A stretch of DNA of 36,383 bases, taken from Bradyrhizobium huanghuaihaiense. Its GTDB lineage: Bacteria; Pseudomonadota; Alphaproteobacteria; Rhizobiales; Xanthobacteraceae. Below the pieces are notes generated by a model that was given only the letters and a program-made list of their open reading frames with translations, was not told where the DNA came from and made no database searches. The position numbers and the translations under genes are program-made. The stretch lies in contig NZ_VLLA01000045.1 in NCBI RefSeq assembly GCF_007830635.1, forward strand, positions 1 through 36,383, in the 5' to 3' direction. The first letter of the stretch is position 1; every line of letters begins with the position of its first letter. Of the stretch, positions 7,973-16,271 are shown in pieces.

Positions 7973-9493
7973 TCAGTTGCGGCGGTGGGCGTTGAGGCGG
8001 TGCTCGACGAACAGCGAGTAGCGCGACATTCCAAAGCAGAAGATGAAGTAGATGATCCCGGCGAAGGCAAAGCCGGTGAACGCCGTGGATGGCGTCGACC
8101 ATTTCGGATCCGAGAACGAGGCGCGAAGCGAGCCCAGGAGGTCGAACAGCGCCACGATCGAGACCAGCGAGGTGTCCTTGAACAGCGAGATGAAGCTGTT
8201 GACGAGGTTCGGAATGACGTGGCGCAGCGCCTGCGGCAGCACGATCAGCGAGGTCGTCTTCCACCAGGACAGTCCCAGCGCCGCTGCGGCCTCGCCCTGC
8301 CCGCGCGGGATCGCGGCAAGCCCGCCCCGGACGTTCTCGGCCTGATAGGCGCCCGTGAACAGCGCGATGCCGATCAGCGCGCGCACCAGACCATCGACGG
8401 TGAAATTGCCGGGCAGGAACAGCGGCAGCATGTAGGTGGCGAAGAACAGCACGGTGATCAGCGGCACGCCACGCCAGAACTCGATGAAGGCGATCGAGAA
8501 TATCCGGATCAGCGGAATGGTCGAGCGGCGGCCGAGCGCGAGCGCAATGCCGATCGGCAGCGAGGTGACGATTCCGGTGACGGAGACCACCAGCGTCACC
8601 AGCAGCCCGCCCCACAAATTCGTCAGAACGATGGGCAGTCCGCCGTGGTCGAGCCCCATCAGCTTGATGACGATTGCAATGGCGACGAAAGTTGCGAAGC
8701 TTGATGCGAGCGCTCGCCAGCCGGTGCGCAAGCCGCCACCGAGAAAGAAGGCGATCAGGCAGACGACGGCGGTCGTGACGGCGAAGTCGACCCAGACCGA
8801 CTGGCCCGAGCCCTGGATCTGGTCGCGCAGCCAGATCAGCGGGAAGACCAGCCAATGGATCGCCGTGCCAACCAGCACGATCAGGTTGCCGATGACCCAC
8901 AGCAGCGGCGCCACGGCCGAGGTCTTGCTGAGGTTGAGCAGGACGTTTCCGGCGCCGATGATGCTGTCATCAAACAGCTCCAGCAGGCCGGCCGTCCAGC
9001 TCAGGCCAAAGCCCTTGATGCCGCCGCCATGCAGCAGGAAGAACGCGACGACGGGAAAGGCGAAGAAGAACAGGCCAGCATTCAAGCCCTTCGCCGGCAG
9101 GCGTGGAACGAGCATCGGCACCAGCAGGACCGCCGCCAGGACGAACGTGAGGTTGACCCGCCAGCGCTCGGCCTCGGGATAGAAGCCGTAGATCAGTTGC
9201 GGCAGCTTGGCCTGGATATAGGGCCAGCAGGCGCCGACCGCGAAACCGGCGTTCTCGGCGAGGCAGGCCGTGCGGTCGTTGCCGCTCCAGACCGCATCGA
9301 CCATCAGGAATCTCACGCTGGGAACGATGGTGAACCAGAGCAGCAAGGCGCCGAGGATCGTGAGCAGGATGTTGGTCGGCGAGTTGAACAGGCGCGTCCG
9401 CACCCAGCCGATGAAGCCCGTGGTTTTCACCGGCGCGGGACGCTCGTTCACCAGATCGTGCCGGACGAAGGAGGGTGAGGCGATATCGGTCAT
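7973..9493 (-). CDS. aapM: General L-amino-acid ABC transporter, permease AapM (extended)
   Basis: A 506-aa inner-membrane permease of the HisM/GlnP type. The C-terminal permease core (about 285-506) carries the EAA loop: AIPRGQGEAAAALGLSWWKT, followed by PQALRHVIPNLVNSFI. The N-terminal region has the first TM and the periplasmic part containing CLAENAGFAVGACWPYI typical of AapM/BztC. Between about residues 165 and 285 lies an extra hydrophobic block with several likely TM segments, which makes the protein about 100 aa longer than the roughly 380-430 aa I expect for AapM/BztC. The start chosen is ATG 9491-9493, which overlaps the aapQ stop as ATGA; a longer reading from 9520 would lie inside aapQ. 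Confidence 0.9.
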   Translation of the reverse strand: MTDIASPSFVRHDLVNERPAPVKTTGFIGWVRTRLFNSPTNILLTILGALLLWFTIVPSVRFLMVDAVWSGNDRTACLAENAGFAVGACWPYIQAKLPQLIYGFYPEAERWRVNLTFVLAAVLLVPMLVPRLPAKGLNAGLFFFAFPVVAFFLLHGGGIKGFGLSWTAGLLELFDDSIIGAGNVLLNLSKTSAVAPLLWVIGNLIVLVGTAIHWLVFPLIWLRDQIQGSGQSVWVDFAVTTAVVCLIAFFLGGGLRTGWRALASSFATFVAIAIVIKLMGLDHGGLPIVLTNLWGGLLVTLVVSVTGIVTSLPIGIALALGRRSTIPLIRIFSIAFIEFWRGVPLITVLFFATYMLPLFLPGNFTVDGLVRALIGIALFTGAYQAENVRGGLAAIPRGQGEAAAALGLSWWKTTSLIVLPQALRHVIPNLVNSFISLFKDTSLVSIVALFDLLGSLRASFSDPKWSTPSTAFTGFAFAGIIYFIFCFGMSRYSLFVEHRLNAHRRN

Positions 9494-10695
9494 GCGCCAA
9501 GGCTCCGGCTGACGCGCCAACCGTAGACGCTCATCACGGCGCTGGTGACGAGGGAGATCAGGAGGTAGACGCCCATCGTCATGGCGATGATCTCGATCGC
9601 CTGCCCGGTCTGGCTCAGCGAGGTGCCAGCGAACACGGAGACGAGGTCAGGATAGCCGATCGCGACCGCCAGTGAGGAATTCTTTGTAAGGTTGAGATAT
9701 TGGTTGGTCAGCGGCGGCACGATGACGCGCATGGCCTGCGGCACGACGATCAGCCGGAGCGTGGCGCCGCGGCTGAGGCCGAGCGAGGAGCCCGCCTCCA
9801 TCTGCCCCTTGTGCACCGACAGGATGCCGGCGCGCACGATCTCCGCGATGAAGGCGGCGGTATAGGTCGACAGGGCCACGGTCAGCGCCACGAATTCCGG
9901 GATGATCCGCGAGCCGCCGGCGAAATTGAACCCCTTGAGCTGCGGCAGCTCGAAGGTGAAGGGCAGACCGAAGACCAGCATCGTGGCCAGCGGAAGCCCG
10001 AACAGCAAGGCCAGCACGGAGGGCCAGATGCGGATCACCTGCCCCCGCTCAAACAGCGCACGCCTGGCGTAGAAGCGTAAGCCCAGCGAGACGACGATGC
10101 CGAGGGCCAGTATCGCCAGAAACGGCTCGAACCCGCTCTCGCCAATCGGACGGGGAATGACGAGGCCGCGATTGCTGATGAACGCGATGCCGAGCAGCGA
10201 AATGCTCTGCCGCGGATTCGGCAAGGCCGCCAGCACCGCCAGGTACCAGAACAGGATCTGGAACAGCAGCGGCAGGTTGCGGATGATCTCGACATAGATC
10301 TCGCCGACCCGCGACACCAGCCAGTTCGGCGACAGCCGGCACAGCGCGACGATGAAGCCGATCACGGTGGCGAAGACGATGCCGACCACCGAGACCACGA
10401 GCGTGTTCAAGAGCCCGACCACGAACACGCGCAGGAACGTGTCCGAACCGGTGTAGGAGATCAGCGTCTGGTTGACGTCGAAGCCGGCATTGTTTCGCAG
10501 GAAGCCGAAGCCGGCGGCGATGTGCTGGTTCTCGAGGTTGGCGCGGGTGTTGGAGACGATTTCATAGGCAATCCAGCCGAGGATCGCCGCGAAGGCAAAC
10601 TGGACGACGATGCCGTTCCAGCCGGACTTGCCCCCCAGAGCGCGCCTGATCTTCAGCGCGATCTGGGGTGGCGGTTTACGGGCCTCGGTGCTCAT
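9490..10695 (-). CDS. aapQ: General L-amino-acid ABC transporter, permease AapQ
   Basis: A 401-aa inner-membrane permease. It has an N-terminal TM (about 28-47) and a periplasmic stretch with FGFLRNNAGFDVNQTLISY, characteristic of AapQ/BztB. The permease core has the EAA loop segment GQMEAGSSLGLSRGATLRLI followed by VPQAMRVIVPPLTNQYLNL. The ATG at 10693-10695 lies 21 bp after the aapJ stop. The 3' end overlaps aapM by 4 bp (ATGA), which points to translational coupling. It forms a heterodimer with AapM that serves the AapJ binding protein. Confidence 0.93.
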   Translation of the reverse strand: MSTEARKPPPQIALKIRRALGGKSGWNGIVVQFAFAAILGWIAYEIVSNTRANLENQHIAAGFGFLRNNAGFDVNQTLISYTGSDTFLRVFVVGLLNTLVVSVVGIVFATVIGFIVALCRLSPNWLVSRVGEIYVEIIRNLPLLFQILFWYLAVLAALPNPRQSISLLGIAFISNRGLVIPRPIGESGFEPFLAILALGIVVSLGLRFYARRALFERGQVIRIWPSVLALLFGLPLATMLVFGLPFTFELPQLKGFNFAGGSRIIPEFVALTVALSTYTAAFIAEIVRAGILSVHKGQMEAGSSLGLSRGATLRLIVVPQAMRVIVPPLTNQYLNLTKNSSLAVAIGYPDLVSVFAGTSLSQTGQAIEIIAMTMGVYLLISLVTSAVMSVYGWRVSRSLGA

Positions 10696-10716
10696 CGCAG
10701 CCGCGGATCGTGCAGA

Positions 10717-11733
10717 TCAGCGGATCGGCGGCGCGTATTGAAGACCGCCCTTGTTCCAGAGATTGTTGAGGCCGCGATTGATGGCGAGCGGCGAGCCCGC
10801 GCCGACGTTGCGGTCGAACACCTCGCCGTAATTGCCGGTCGCCTTCACGATCCGCACCACCCAGTCCTTGGTCAGGCCGAGCTGTTCGCCGAAATTGCCG
10901 TCGCTGCCGAGCACGCGCTTCAGCTCCGGGTTTTCCAGCTTGGCCTTCTCGTCGACATTCTTCGAGGTGATGCCGAGCTCTTCGGCGGTGACCAGGGCGA
11001 ACAGCGTCCATTTTACGATGTCGAACCACTGGTCATCGCCGTGGCGCACCATCGGCCCAAGCGGCTCCTTCGAGATGATCTCGGGAAGCACCATGTGGTC
11101 GTTGGGATTAGCGAGCTTGAGGCGGTTGGCGTAGAGGCCCGACTGGTCGGTGGTGAAGACGTCACAGCGGCCGGCTTCATAGGCCTTGACGGTTTCGTCG
11201 TTGGTGGCGAACGCGATCACCTCGTACTTCATGTTGTTGGCCTTGAAGTAGTCGGCCAGATTTTGCTCGGTGGTGGTGCCGGTCTGGACGCAGACCGAGG
11301 CGCTGTTGAGCTCGAGCGCCGAATTCACCTTGAGCGACTTCTTCACCATGAAGCCCTGCCCGTCATAATAGGTGACGCCGGTGAAATTGGCGCCGAGCGA
11401 GGTGTCGCGGGAGATGGTCCATGTCGTGTTGCGCGAAAGCACGTCGACTTCGCCGGATTGCAACGCCGTGAAGCGATCCTTGGCGGACAGCGGCACGAAC
11501 TTGATCTTGGTCGGATCGTTGAAGATGGCGGCAGCGACGGCGCGGCAGAGGTCGACGTCGATCCCCGTCCAGTTGCCCTTGTCATCGGGCGAGGAGAAAC
11601 CCGGCAGGCCCTGGCTGACGCCGCAGGACAGGGTGCCCCGGTCCTTGACGGTCTTGAGCGTTTGCGCATCGGCGGCCTGGGCGGACAGGCCGGCGGCAAG
11701 AGCGAGAGTGAGAGCCAGGGTTACGCGTTTCAT
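10717..11733 (-). CDS. aapJ: General L-amino-acid ABC transporter, periplasmic binding protein
   Basis: A 338-aa solute-binding protein of the SBP_bac_3 family and first gene of aapJQMP. The signal peptide (residues 1 to about 24) ends in SAQAADAQ. Mature-protein motifs include RGTLSCGVSQGLPGFS, GIDVDLCRAVAAAIF, RFTALQSGEVDVLSRNTTWT and CVQTGTTTEQNLADYF, which are typical of AapJ. The ATG at 11731-11733 was preferred to an upstream in-frame TTG (11751) because it places a normal signal peptide at the N-terminus. GAAAGG lies upstream of the ATG, with somewhat long spacing. It captures a broad range of polar amino acids in the periplasm. Confidence 0.92.
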   Translation of the reverse strand: MKRVTLALTLALAAGLSAQAADAQTLKTVKDRGTLSCGVSQGLPGFSSPDDKGNWTGIDVDLCRAVAAAIFNDPTKIKFVPLSAKDRFTALQSGEVDVLSRNTTWTISRDTSLGANFTGVTYYDGQGFMVKKSLKVNSALELNSASVCVQTGTTTEQNLADYFKANNMKYEVIAFATNDETVKAYEAGRCDVFTTDQSGLYANRLKLANPNDHMVLPEIISKEPLGPMVRHGDDQWFDIVKWTLFALVTAEELGITSKNVDEKAKLENPELKRVLGSDGNFGEQLGLTKDWVVRIVKATGNYGEVFDRNVGAGSPLAINRGLNNLWNKGGLQYAPPIR

Positions 11734-12011
11734 GGGCTGAAGGCCTTTCAAGGTCGTCTCAAGGTCAGGAATGTTGTCTCAGGATCGTCTCTGCCAGGGG
11801 TAGCCCTGCAAGAGTCATGCTGGGAAACCTTGCCGAACACTCGCCGATCCCGGGAGGCCATACCTTAATCCCCGCCGCAGGCGCCCGCCATGATGGCCGT
11901 GGCGCCAGGTCCGGTCAGACGATGGATCGAAGGTCGCGGCAGGCCCCTCAACATGCGGCGACTGAATAGCACCTGCGCATCACAGAACGACTGGCGAGCC
12001 GGGTCAAGGGG
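11734..12011. other. Divergent intergenic region between aapJ and metC
   Basis: No gene is visible here. The region must hold the aapJ promoter (minus strand), but I could not pick out a convincing -35/-10 pair or a sigma-54 -24/-12 site. The metC side (12012-12114) is described separately. Confidence 0.5.
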
Positions 12012-12041
12012 TTGACGGGACTCTTCTGTGTTCTGTTATTA
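12012..12041 (+). promoter_or_regulatory. Candidate sigma-70-type promoter for metC
   Basis: TTGACG at 12012-12017 is followed 18 bases later by TTATTA at 12036-12041, in an otherwise GC-rich region. It faces metC and would start transcription around 12048, just before two hairpins. The -10 match is weak, so this is a sequence-based guess. Confidence 0.4.
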
Positions 12042-12048
12042 ACGACAG

Positions 12049-12086
12049 CGGCCTTTCGGCCGGCCCGCACGGGCGCAAAGCGCCCG
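12049..12086 (+). promoter_or_regulatory. Two short perfect hairpins in the metC leader
   Basis: The first hairpin is CGGCC-TTTC-GGCCG (12049-12062). The second is CGGGCGC-AAA-GCGCCCG (12070-12086). They lie back to back between the candidate promoter and the metC start at 12115. Neither matches a riboswitch class I can recognise by eye, including SAM-II. They could stabilise the 5' end or regulate translation. Confidence 0.4.
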
Positions 12087-12114
12087 GCGGAAACGCGGTT
12101 TTGAAAGCAGACGC

Positions 12115-13299
12115 ATGGATTCCTCGCACCCCTCCCAGCAACAGGCCGAGACCCGGCTGGTCACCTCCGGCCGCGACACCAAGGCGCAGAAGGGGTTCGT
12201 CAATCCGCCGGTGTTCCATGGCTCGACCGTGCTCTATCCGACCGCCGAGGATCTCCATGCCCACCGCGGCGAGTTCACCTATGGCCGCCACGGCACCCCG
12301 ACGACCAGGGCGTTCCAGGATACGCTGATGGCGCTCGAGGGGCCGCAATGCGCCGGCGTCGGCATCGTGCCGTCGGGGCTCTCCGCGATCTCGACCACCC
12401 TGCTCTCGGTGCTGAAGGCCGGCGACCATATTCTGGTTGTCGACAATGTCTATCGGCCCTCGCGCAATTTCTGCAACGGCATGCTCGCCCGCCTTGGCAT
12501 CGAAACCACCTATTTCGATCCGCTGATCGGCGCCGGCATCGAGAAGCTGTTCAAGCCCAATACCCGCGCGGTGCTGGTGGAGGCGCCGGGCTCGCAATCC
12601 TTCGAGATGCCCGACATCCGCGCCATCGCAGAGGTCGCGCATGCAAAGGGCGCGCTGGTCATCGACGACAACACATGGGCGACGCCGCTCTATCACCGCT
12701 CGCTCGACCAGGGCGTCGACATCTCCATGCAGGCCGCCACCAAATATATCGGCGGCCACTCCGACATCATGTTCGGCACCATCTCGGCCAACGCCAAGGC
12801 CTGGCCTCAGATTTCAGAAGGCATCCGCCTGCTCGGCGTCTGCGCCGGCCCGGATGATGTCTTTCTCGCACTGCGCGGCCTGCGCACGCTGTCGGTGCGC
12901 CTCGCGCAACATCATCGTTCGGGCCTCGATATGGCGCGTTGGCTCGCTGCAAGACCGGAGGTCTCGCGCGTGCTGCATCCGGCGCTCGAAACCGATCCCG
13001 GTCATGCGATCTGGAAACGCGACTTCACTGGCGCGTCGGGCCTGTTCAGCATCGTGCTGAAGCCGGCGCCGCAGAAGGCCGTCGACACCATGCTCAACAC
13101 GCTCAAGCTGTTCGGCATGGGCTTTTCCTGGGGTGGCTTCGAGAGCCTTGCGATTCCCTTCGACTGCGACGCCTATCGCACCGCGACCAAGTGGGCGCCG
13201 GGCGGCCCGACTCTGCGTCTCCACATCGGACTCGAGAGCACCGACGACCTCAAGGCCGATCTCGATCGCGGCTTCGCTGCCCTCAAGGCGGCAATCTGA
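12115..13299 (+). CDS. metC: Cystathionine beta-lyase (Cys/Met metabolism PLP enzyme)
   Basis: A 394-aa fold-type-I PLP enzyme. It splits cystathionine to homocysteine, pyruvate and ammonia in methionine synthesis. Visible features are YGRHGTPTTRAFQ (56-68, Tyr/Arg phosphate contacts), PSGLSAI (86-92), VIDDNTWATP (182-191, with the Asp that pairs with the pyridine nitrogen) and the PLP lysine K210 in ATKYIGGHSD. The length is normal for MetC. The ATG at 12115 follows a GAAAG-like weak ribosome site. It is transcribed divergently from aapJ. Related gamma-family lyases are possible, but the overall sequence fits alphaproteobacterial MetC best. Confidence 0.9.
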   Translation: MDSSHPSQQQAETRLVTSGRDTKAQKGFVNPPVFHGSTVLYPTAEDLHAHRGEFTYGRHGTPTTRAFQDTLMALEGPQCAGVGIVPSGLSAISTTLLSVLKAGDHILVVDNVYRPSRNFCNGMLARLGIETTYFDPLIGAGIEKLFKPNTRAVLVEAPGSQSFEMPDIRAIAEVAHAKGALVIDDNTWATPLYHRSLDQGVDISMQAATKYIGGHSDIMFGTISANAKAWPQISEGIRLLGVCAGPDDVFLALRGLRTLSVRLAQHHRSGLDMARWLAARPEVSRVLHPALETDPGHAIWKRDFTGASGLFSIVLKPAPQKAVDTMLNTLKLFGMGFSWGGFESLAIPFDCDAYRTATKWAPGGPTLRLHIGLESTDDLKADLDRGFAALKAAI

Positions 13300-13431
13300 G
13301 CCTGCTCACAAGGCATTGCGCCGCGGGAACGGGCAACCGAGGCAAACGTTAACGCCGACGCGCCAACAAAGGGTTGATCCGCAGACGTTTGGCGCTAGCC
13401 TCACCAATCGACTCCAATCCGGACACGGAGC

Positions 13432-15123
13432 ATGGGTACGTTGGTTCTGCTCGATCTGATGGGCGGCGTGGCGCTGTTGCTGTGGGGACTGCACATGGTC
13501 CACAGCGGGATTTTGCGCGCGTTCGGTCCCGACCTGCGGCGGCTGCTCGGCAAGGCGCTGGGCAACCGCATCAGCGCATTTGCGGCCGGCCTCGGGCTCA
13601 CCGCGCTGCTCCAGAGCAGCACGGCGACCGCCCTGATCACCTCTTCGTTCGCGGCCGAAGGCCTCGTCAGCCTTGCCGCCGCGCTCGCCATCATGCTGGG
13701 GGCCAATGTCGGCACGACGCTGATCGTGCAGGTGCTGTCGTTCAACATCGCCGCTGTCGCGCCCGTCCTGTTCGTGCTCGGCCTTGTCGCCTTCCGCTCG
13801 GGCCCGCGCTCCCGGATCAAGGACATCGGCCGCGTCTGCATCGGCCTCGGCCTGATGCTGCTGTCACTGCACATCCTGCTCGACACGCTGGCGCCGGCGG
13901 AGAACGCACCCGGCATGCGCGTCGTGATGTCGGCAATCACGGGCGATCCCGTGCTCTGCATCGTCATCGCCGCGCTCGTCACCTGGGCGGTGCATTCGAG
14001 CGTCGCCAGCGTGCTGCTGATCATGTCGCTGGCCTATTCGCAGTTCATCACGCCTTATGCCGCGCTGGCTCTGGTGCTGGGCGCCAATCTCGGCAGCGCC
14101 ATCAATCCCGTGTTCGAAGGCGCCCGGCGCGACGATCCCGCGAGCTATCGCCTGCCGGTCGGCAATCTCATCAACCGCGTGGTCGGGATAGCGCTCGTCC
14201 TGCCGTTCCTGGGCGTGATCGCCGCGCACCTGCATGCCTGGCAACCGGATCTGGCGAAGATGACGGCGGCCTTCCACATCGCCTTCAACGCCGGCACCGC
14301 CATCGTCTTCATCGGGCTGCTCGACACCATGTCGCGCCTGCTGACGCGGCTGCTGCCCGATCGCGTGCAGGAGACCGACCCGGCCCGGCCGCGCTATCTC
14401 GACGAGAGTGCGCTCGAGACGCCGTCACTGGCGCTGACCGACGCCGCCCGCGAAGTGCTGCGCATGGGCGACCTCGTCGAAATCATGCTGCGCAAGGTGA
14501 TGGCCGCGATGATGACGGGCGACCGCGCGCTGGTCGACCAGGTCTCGAAGATGGACAATGCCGTCGACGGCCTCGACGAGGCCATCAAGCTCTACGTGAC
14601 CAAGCTGATGCGGGGCAGCCTCGACGAGAGCGAGGGGCGGCGCGCGATGGAGATCGTCTCCTTCGCCATCAACCTCGAGCATATCGGCGACATCATCGAC
14701 AAGAGCCTGAGCGAGCTCGCGACCAAGAAGATCAAGCGCCGCCTCCAGTTCTCGGCCGAGGGCGCCGAGGAGCTCGCCGCCTTCCACAAGCGCACCATGG
14801 AATCGCTGCGGATCGCCTTCGGCGTGTTCATGTCGGGAGACGCCAACGAAGCGCGCAAGCTGCTGGTGGAGAAGACCACGCTGAAGAACACCGAGCTCGC
14901 CGCCGTCGAGCGCCATCTCGACCGCCTGCGCGAGGGGCGGCCCGAGACCATCGAGACCACCTCGCTGCATCTCGACGTGCTGCGCGATCTGCGGCGCATT
15001 CACTCCCATATCTGCTCGGTCGCCTATCCCGTGCTGGATGCCGCCGGCGAGCCCTATCGCAGGACCGAGGCGGAGAACGCTACCCTGCCCGCCTCAGGCG
15101 CGGCATCGGTGCTGCCGCGCTAG
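13432..15123 (+). CDS. Na+/phosphate cotransporter family protein with PhoU-like C-terminus
   Basis: A 563-aa membrane protein. Residues 1 to about 310 contain two NptA/PF02690-type repeats, the first with GLTALLQSSTATALITSSFA (QSSTAT at 61-66) and the second with VHSSVASVLLIMSLA. The C-terminal part (about 340-540) is helical and PhoU-like, with paired heptad-rich stretches (EVLRMGDLVEIMLRKVM, LEHIGDIIDKSLSEL). In the family this type imports phosphate with sodium or acts in phosphate signalling. It starts at ATG 13432, 132 bp after metC, and ends 9 bp before the convergent LAB_N gene. Confidence 0.88.
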   Translation: MGTLVLLDLMGGVALLLWGLHMVHSGILRAFGPDLRRLLGKALGNRISAFAAGLGLTALLQSSTATALITSSFAAEGLVSLAAALAIMLGANVGTTLIVQVLSFNIAAVAPVLFVLGLVAFRSGPRSRIKDIGRVCIGLGLMLLSLHILLDTLAPAENAPGMRVVMSAITGDPVLCIVIAALVTWAVHSSVASVLLIMSLAYSQFITPYAALALVLGANLGSAINPVFEGARRDDPASYRLPVGNLINRVVGIALVLPFLGVIAAHLHAWQPDLAKMTAAFHIAFNAGTAIVFIGLLDTMSRLLTRLLPDRVQETDPARPRYLDESALETPSLALTDAAREVLRMGDLVEIMLRKVMAAMMTGDRALVDQVSKMDNAVDGLDEAIKLYVTKLMRGSLDESEGRRAMEIVSFAINLEHIGDIIDKSLSELATKKIKRRLQFSAEGAEELAAFHKRTMESLRIAFGVFMSGDANEARKLLVEKTTLKNTELAAVERHLDRLREGRPETIETTSLHLDVLRDLRRIHSHICSVAYPVLDAAGEPYRRTEAENATLPASGAASVLPR

Positions 15124-15132
15124 CATCCGCGC

Positions 15133-15471
15133 TCAGCGCTCCAGCGTCTTCGAGGCGCGGCCGCGGTTCTTGACGATCAGCATGATGTTGCGGATGTAGA
15201 TGATGGTCGCGAGCGACTGGCCGAGGATGATCACGGGCTCGCGCTTGACGACGCCATAGACCAGCGTCATCAGCCCACCGCCCATCGAGCAGAACCAGAA
15301 CGCCATCGGCACCACGCTGTTGCCGGCGCGCTCGCTCGCGATCCACTGCACCAGAAAGCGCGCAGTGAAGAACAGCTGAGCGACGAGACCGAACGCGAGC
15401 CAGAAGTCGAACTTGGCGACGAAGACGTCGTAGAGATAGTTGCTCAGCGCCTGACCGTATTGAATGATCAT
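15133..15471 (-). CDS. LAB_N-domain small membrane protein (lipid A biosynthesis-like)
   Basis: A 112-aa protein with about three TM helices. It matches the LAB_N domain (named for an N-terminal extension of some LpxB proteins): FTARFLVQWIASER, then S-V-V-P with FWFCSMGGGL, then the IIYIRNIM end motif. In other bacteria such proteins often sit beside or are fused to GT2 polyprenyl-phosphate glycosyltransferases. Here its ATG overlaps the stop of the GT2 gene (ATGA, 15468-15471). It probably acts at the inner membrane with that enzyme, perhaps in sugar-lipid handling or translocation. The exact role is unproven. Confidence 0.85.
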   Translation of the reverse strand: MIIQYGQALSNYLYDVFVAKFDFWLAFGLVAQLFFTARFLVQWIASERAGNSVVPMAFWFCSMGGGLMTLVYGVVKREPVIILGQSLATIIYIRNIMLIVKNRGRASKTLER

Positions 15472-16205
15472 GCGTTCACCTCAGTCACATCTGGTGTCGG
15501 CTTCTTGCGGCGGATCAGCCACCACACGCCGGCGAGATCCATGATGCCGATCCAGAGCCGGTCAAAGAAACCGTAGTTGGACACGCCGGAACGGCGCGGA
15601 CGGTCGACCACGTCGACATAGGCGATGTCGTAGCCCTCGCGGCGCACCAGCGCCGGCAGAAAGCGATGTAGCCCATCGAAATAAGGCATCATCAGGAACA
15701 CCTCGCGGCGGAACGCCTTCAGTCCGCAGCCGGTGTCGCGCGTGCCGTCCTGGAGGATCGCGTTGCGGACCCTGTTGGCCACGCGCGACTGGAATTTCTT
15801 GAAGCCGGTATCCTTGCGCCCGACGCGTTGCCCCGCAGCGAGGCCGACCCGCCCCGCCCCTTTCTCAACTGCAGCGATCAGGTCCGGCAGGAAGGCCGGA
15901 TTGTTCTGGCCGTCGCCGTCGAGGGTTGCCACGATCACCCCGCGCGCGGCGCGCACGCCGCTGCGCACCGCAGCCGACTGGCCGCCCGATCTGCTGTGGC
16001 GGAGCTGACGCAGATTGCTCCGCTGCGCCATGATGGCCTTGAGCCGCTCGCCGGTCGCATCCGTCGAGCCGTCATTGACGTAGATGATCTCATAATCCCA
16101 GCGGCCGTCGAGCGCCGTCGTGATCTCCTCGATCAGGGGCGCGATGTTGTCGGCTTCGTTGCGCACGGGAACGACGATGGAAACCGATGGCTGGAACGTC
16201 GACAA
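15468..16205 (-). CDS. GT2 family polyprenyl-phosphate glycosyltransferase (DPM1-like)
   Basis: A 245-aa GT2 enzyme. The N-terminal Rossmann-like start is SIVVPVRNEADNI (9-21), with YVNDGSTD (42-49), the metal-binding DGDG (D96, D98) and the acceptor-side TGCGLKAFRREVF. This is the pattern of dolichol/undecaprenyl-phosphate sugar transferases, including the rhizobial RgtE type, which load a sugar onto a polyprenyl phosphate at the cytoplasmic face. A single C-terminal hydrophobic stretch (about 215-230) may anchor it. The start is TTG at 16203-16205; no in-frame ATG or GTG is seen close by. The donor sugar cannot be read from sequence. It is coupled by overlap to the LAB_N gene. Confidence 0.88.
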   Translation of the reverse strand: MSTFQPSVSIVVPVRNEADNIAPLIEEITTALDGRWDYEIIYVNDGSTDATGERLKAIMAQRSNLRQLRHSRSGGQSAAVRSGVRAARGVIVATLDGDGQNNPAFLPDLIAAVEKGAGRVGLAAGQRVGRKDTGFKKFQSRVANRVRNAILQDGTRDTGCGLKAFRREVFLMMPYFDGLHRFLPALVRREGYDIAYVDVVDRPRRSGVSNYGFFDRLWIGIMDLAGVWWLIRRKKPTPDVTEVNA

Positions 16206-16271
16206 ATCGAGACTCGTGGTTGGAATTGGCCTGCCACTCGGGGAACCGGCGGCCCCGGCAGGCAGCCGCTT

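Noticed and set aside
11734..11900. Sigma-54 promoter for aapJ
   Set aside because: Several TGGCA and TTGCA fragments occur, but none has the GG-N10-GC spacing required.
12049..12086. SAM-II riboswitch upstream of metC
   Set aside because: The hairpins lack the SAM-II pseudoknot layout as far as I can judge by eye; only two simple stems are present.
13374..15173. Plus-strand 599-codon frame overlapping the Na/Pi cotransporter gene
   Set aside because: Arg/Ala/His-rich off-frame reading; the 13432-15123 frame has TM helices and QSSTAT.
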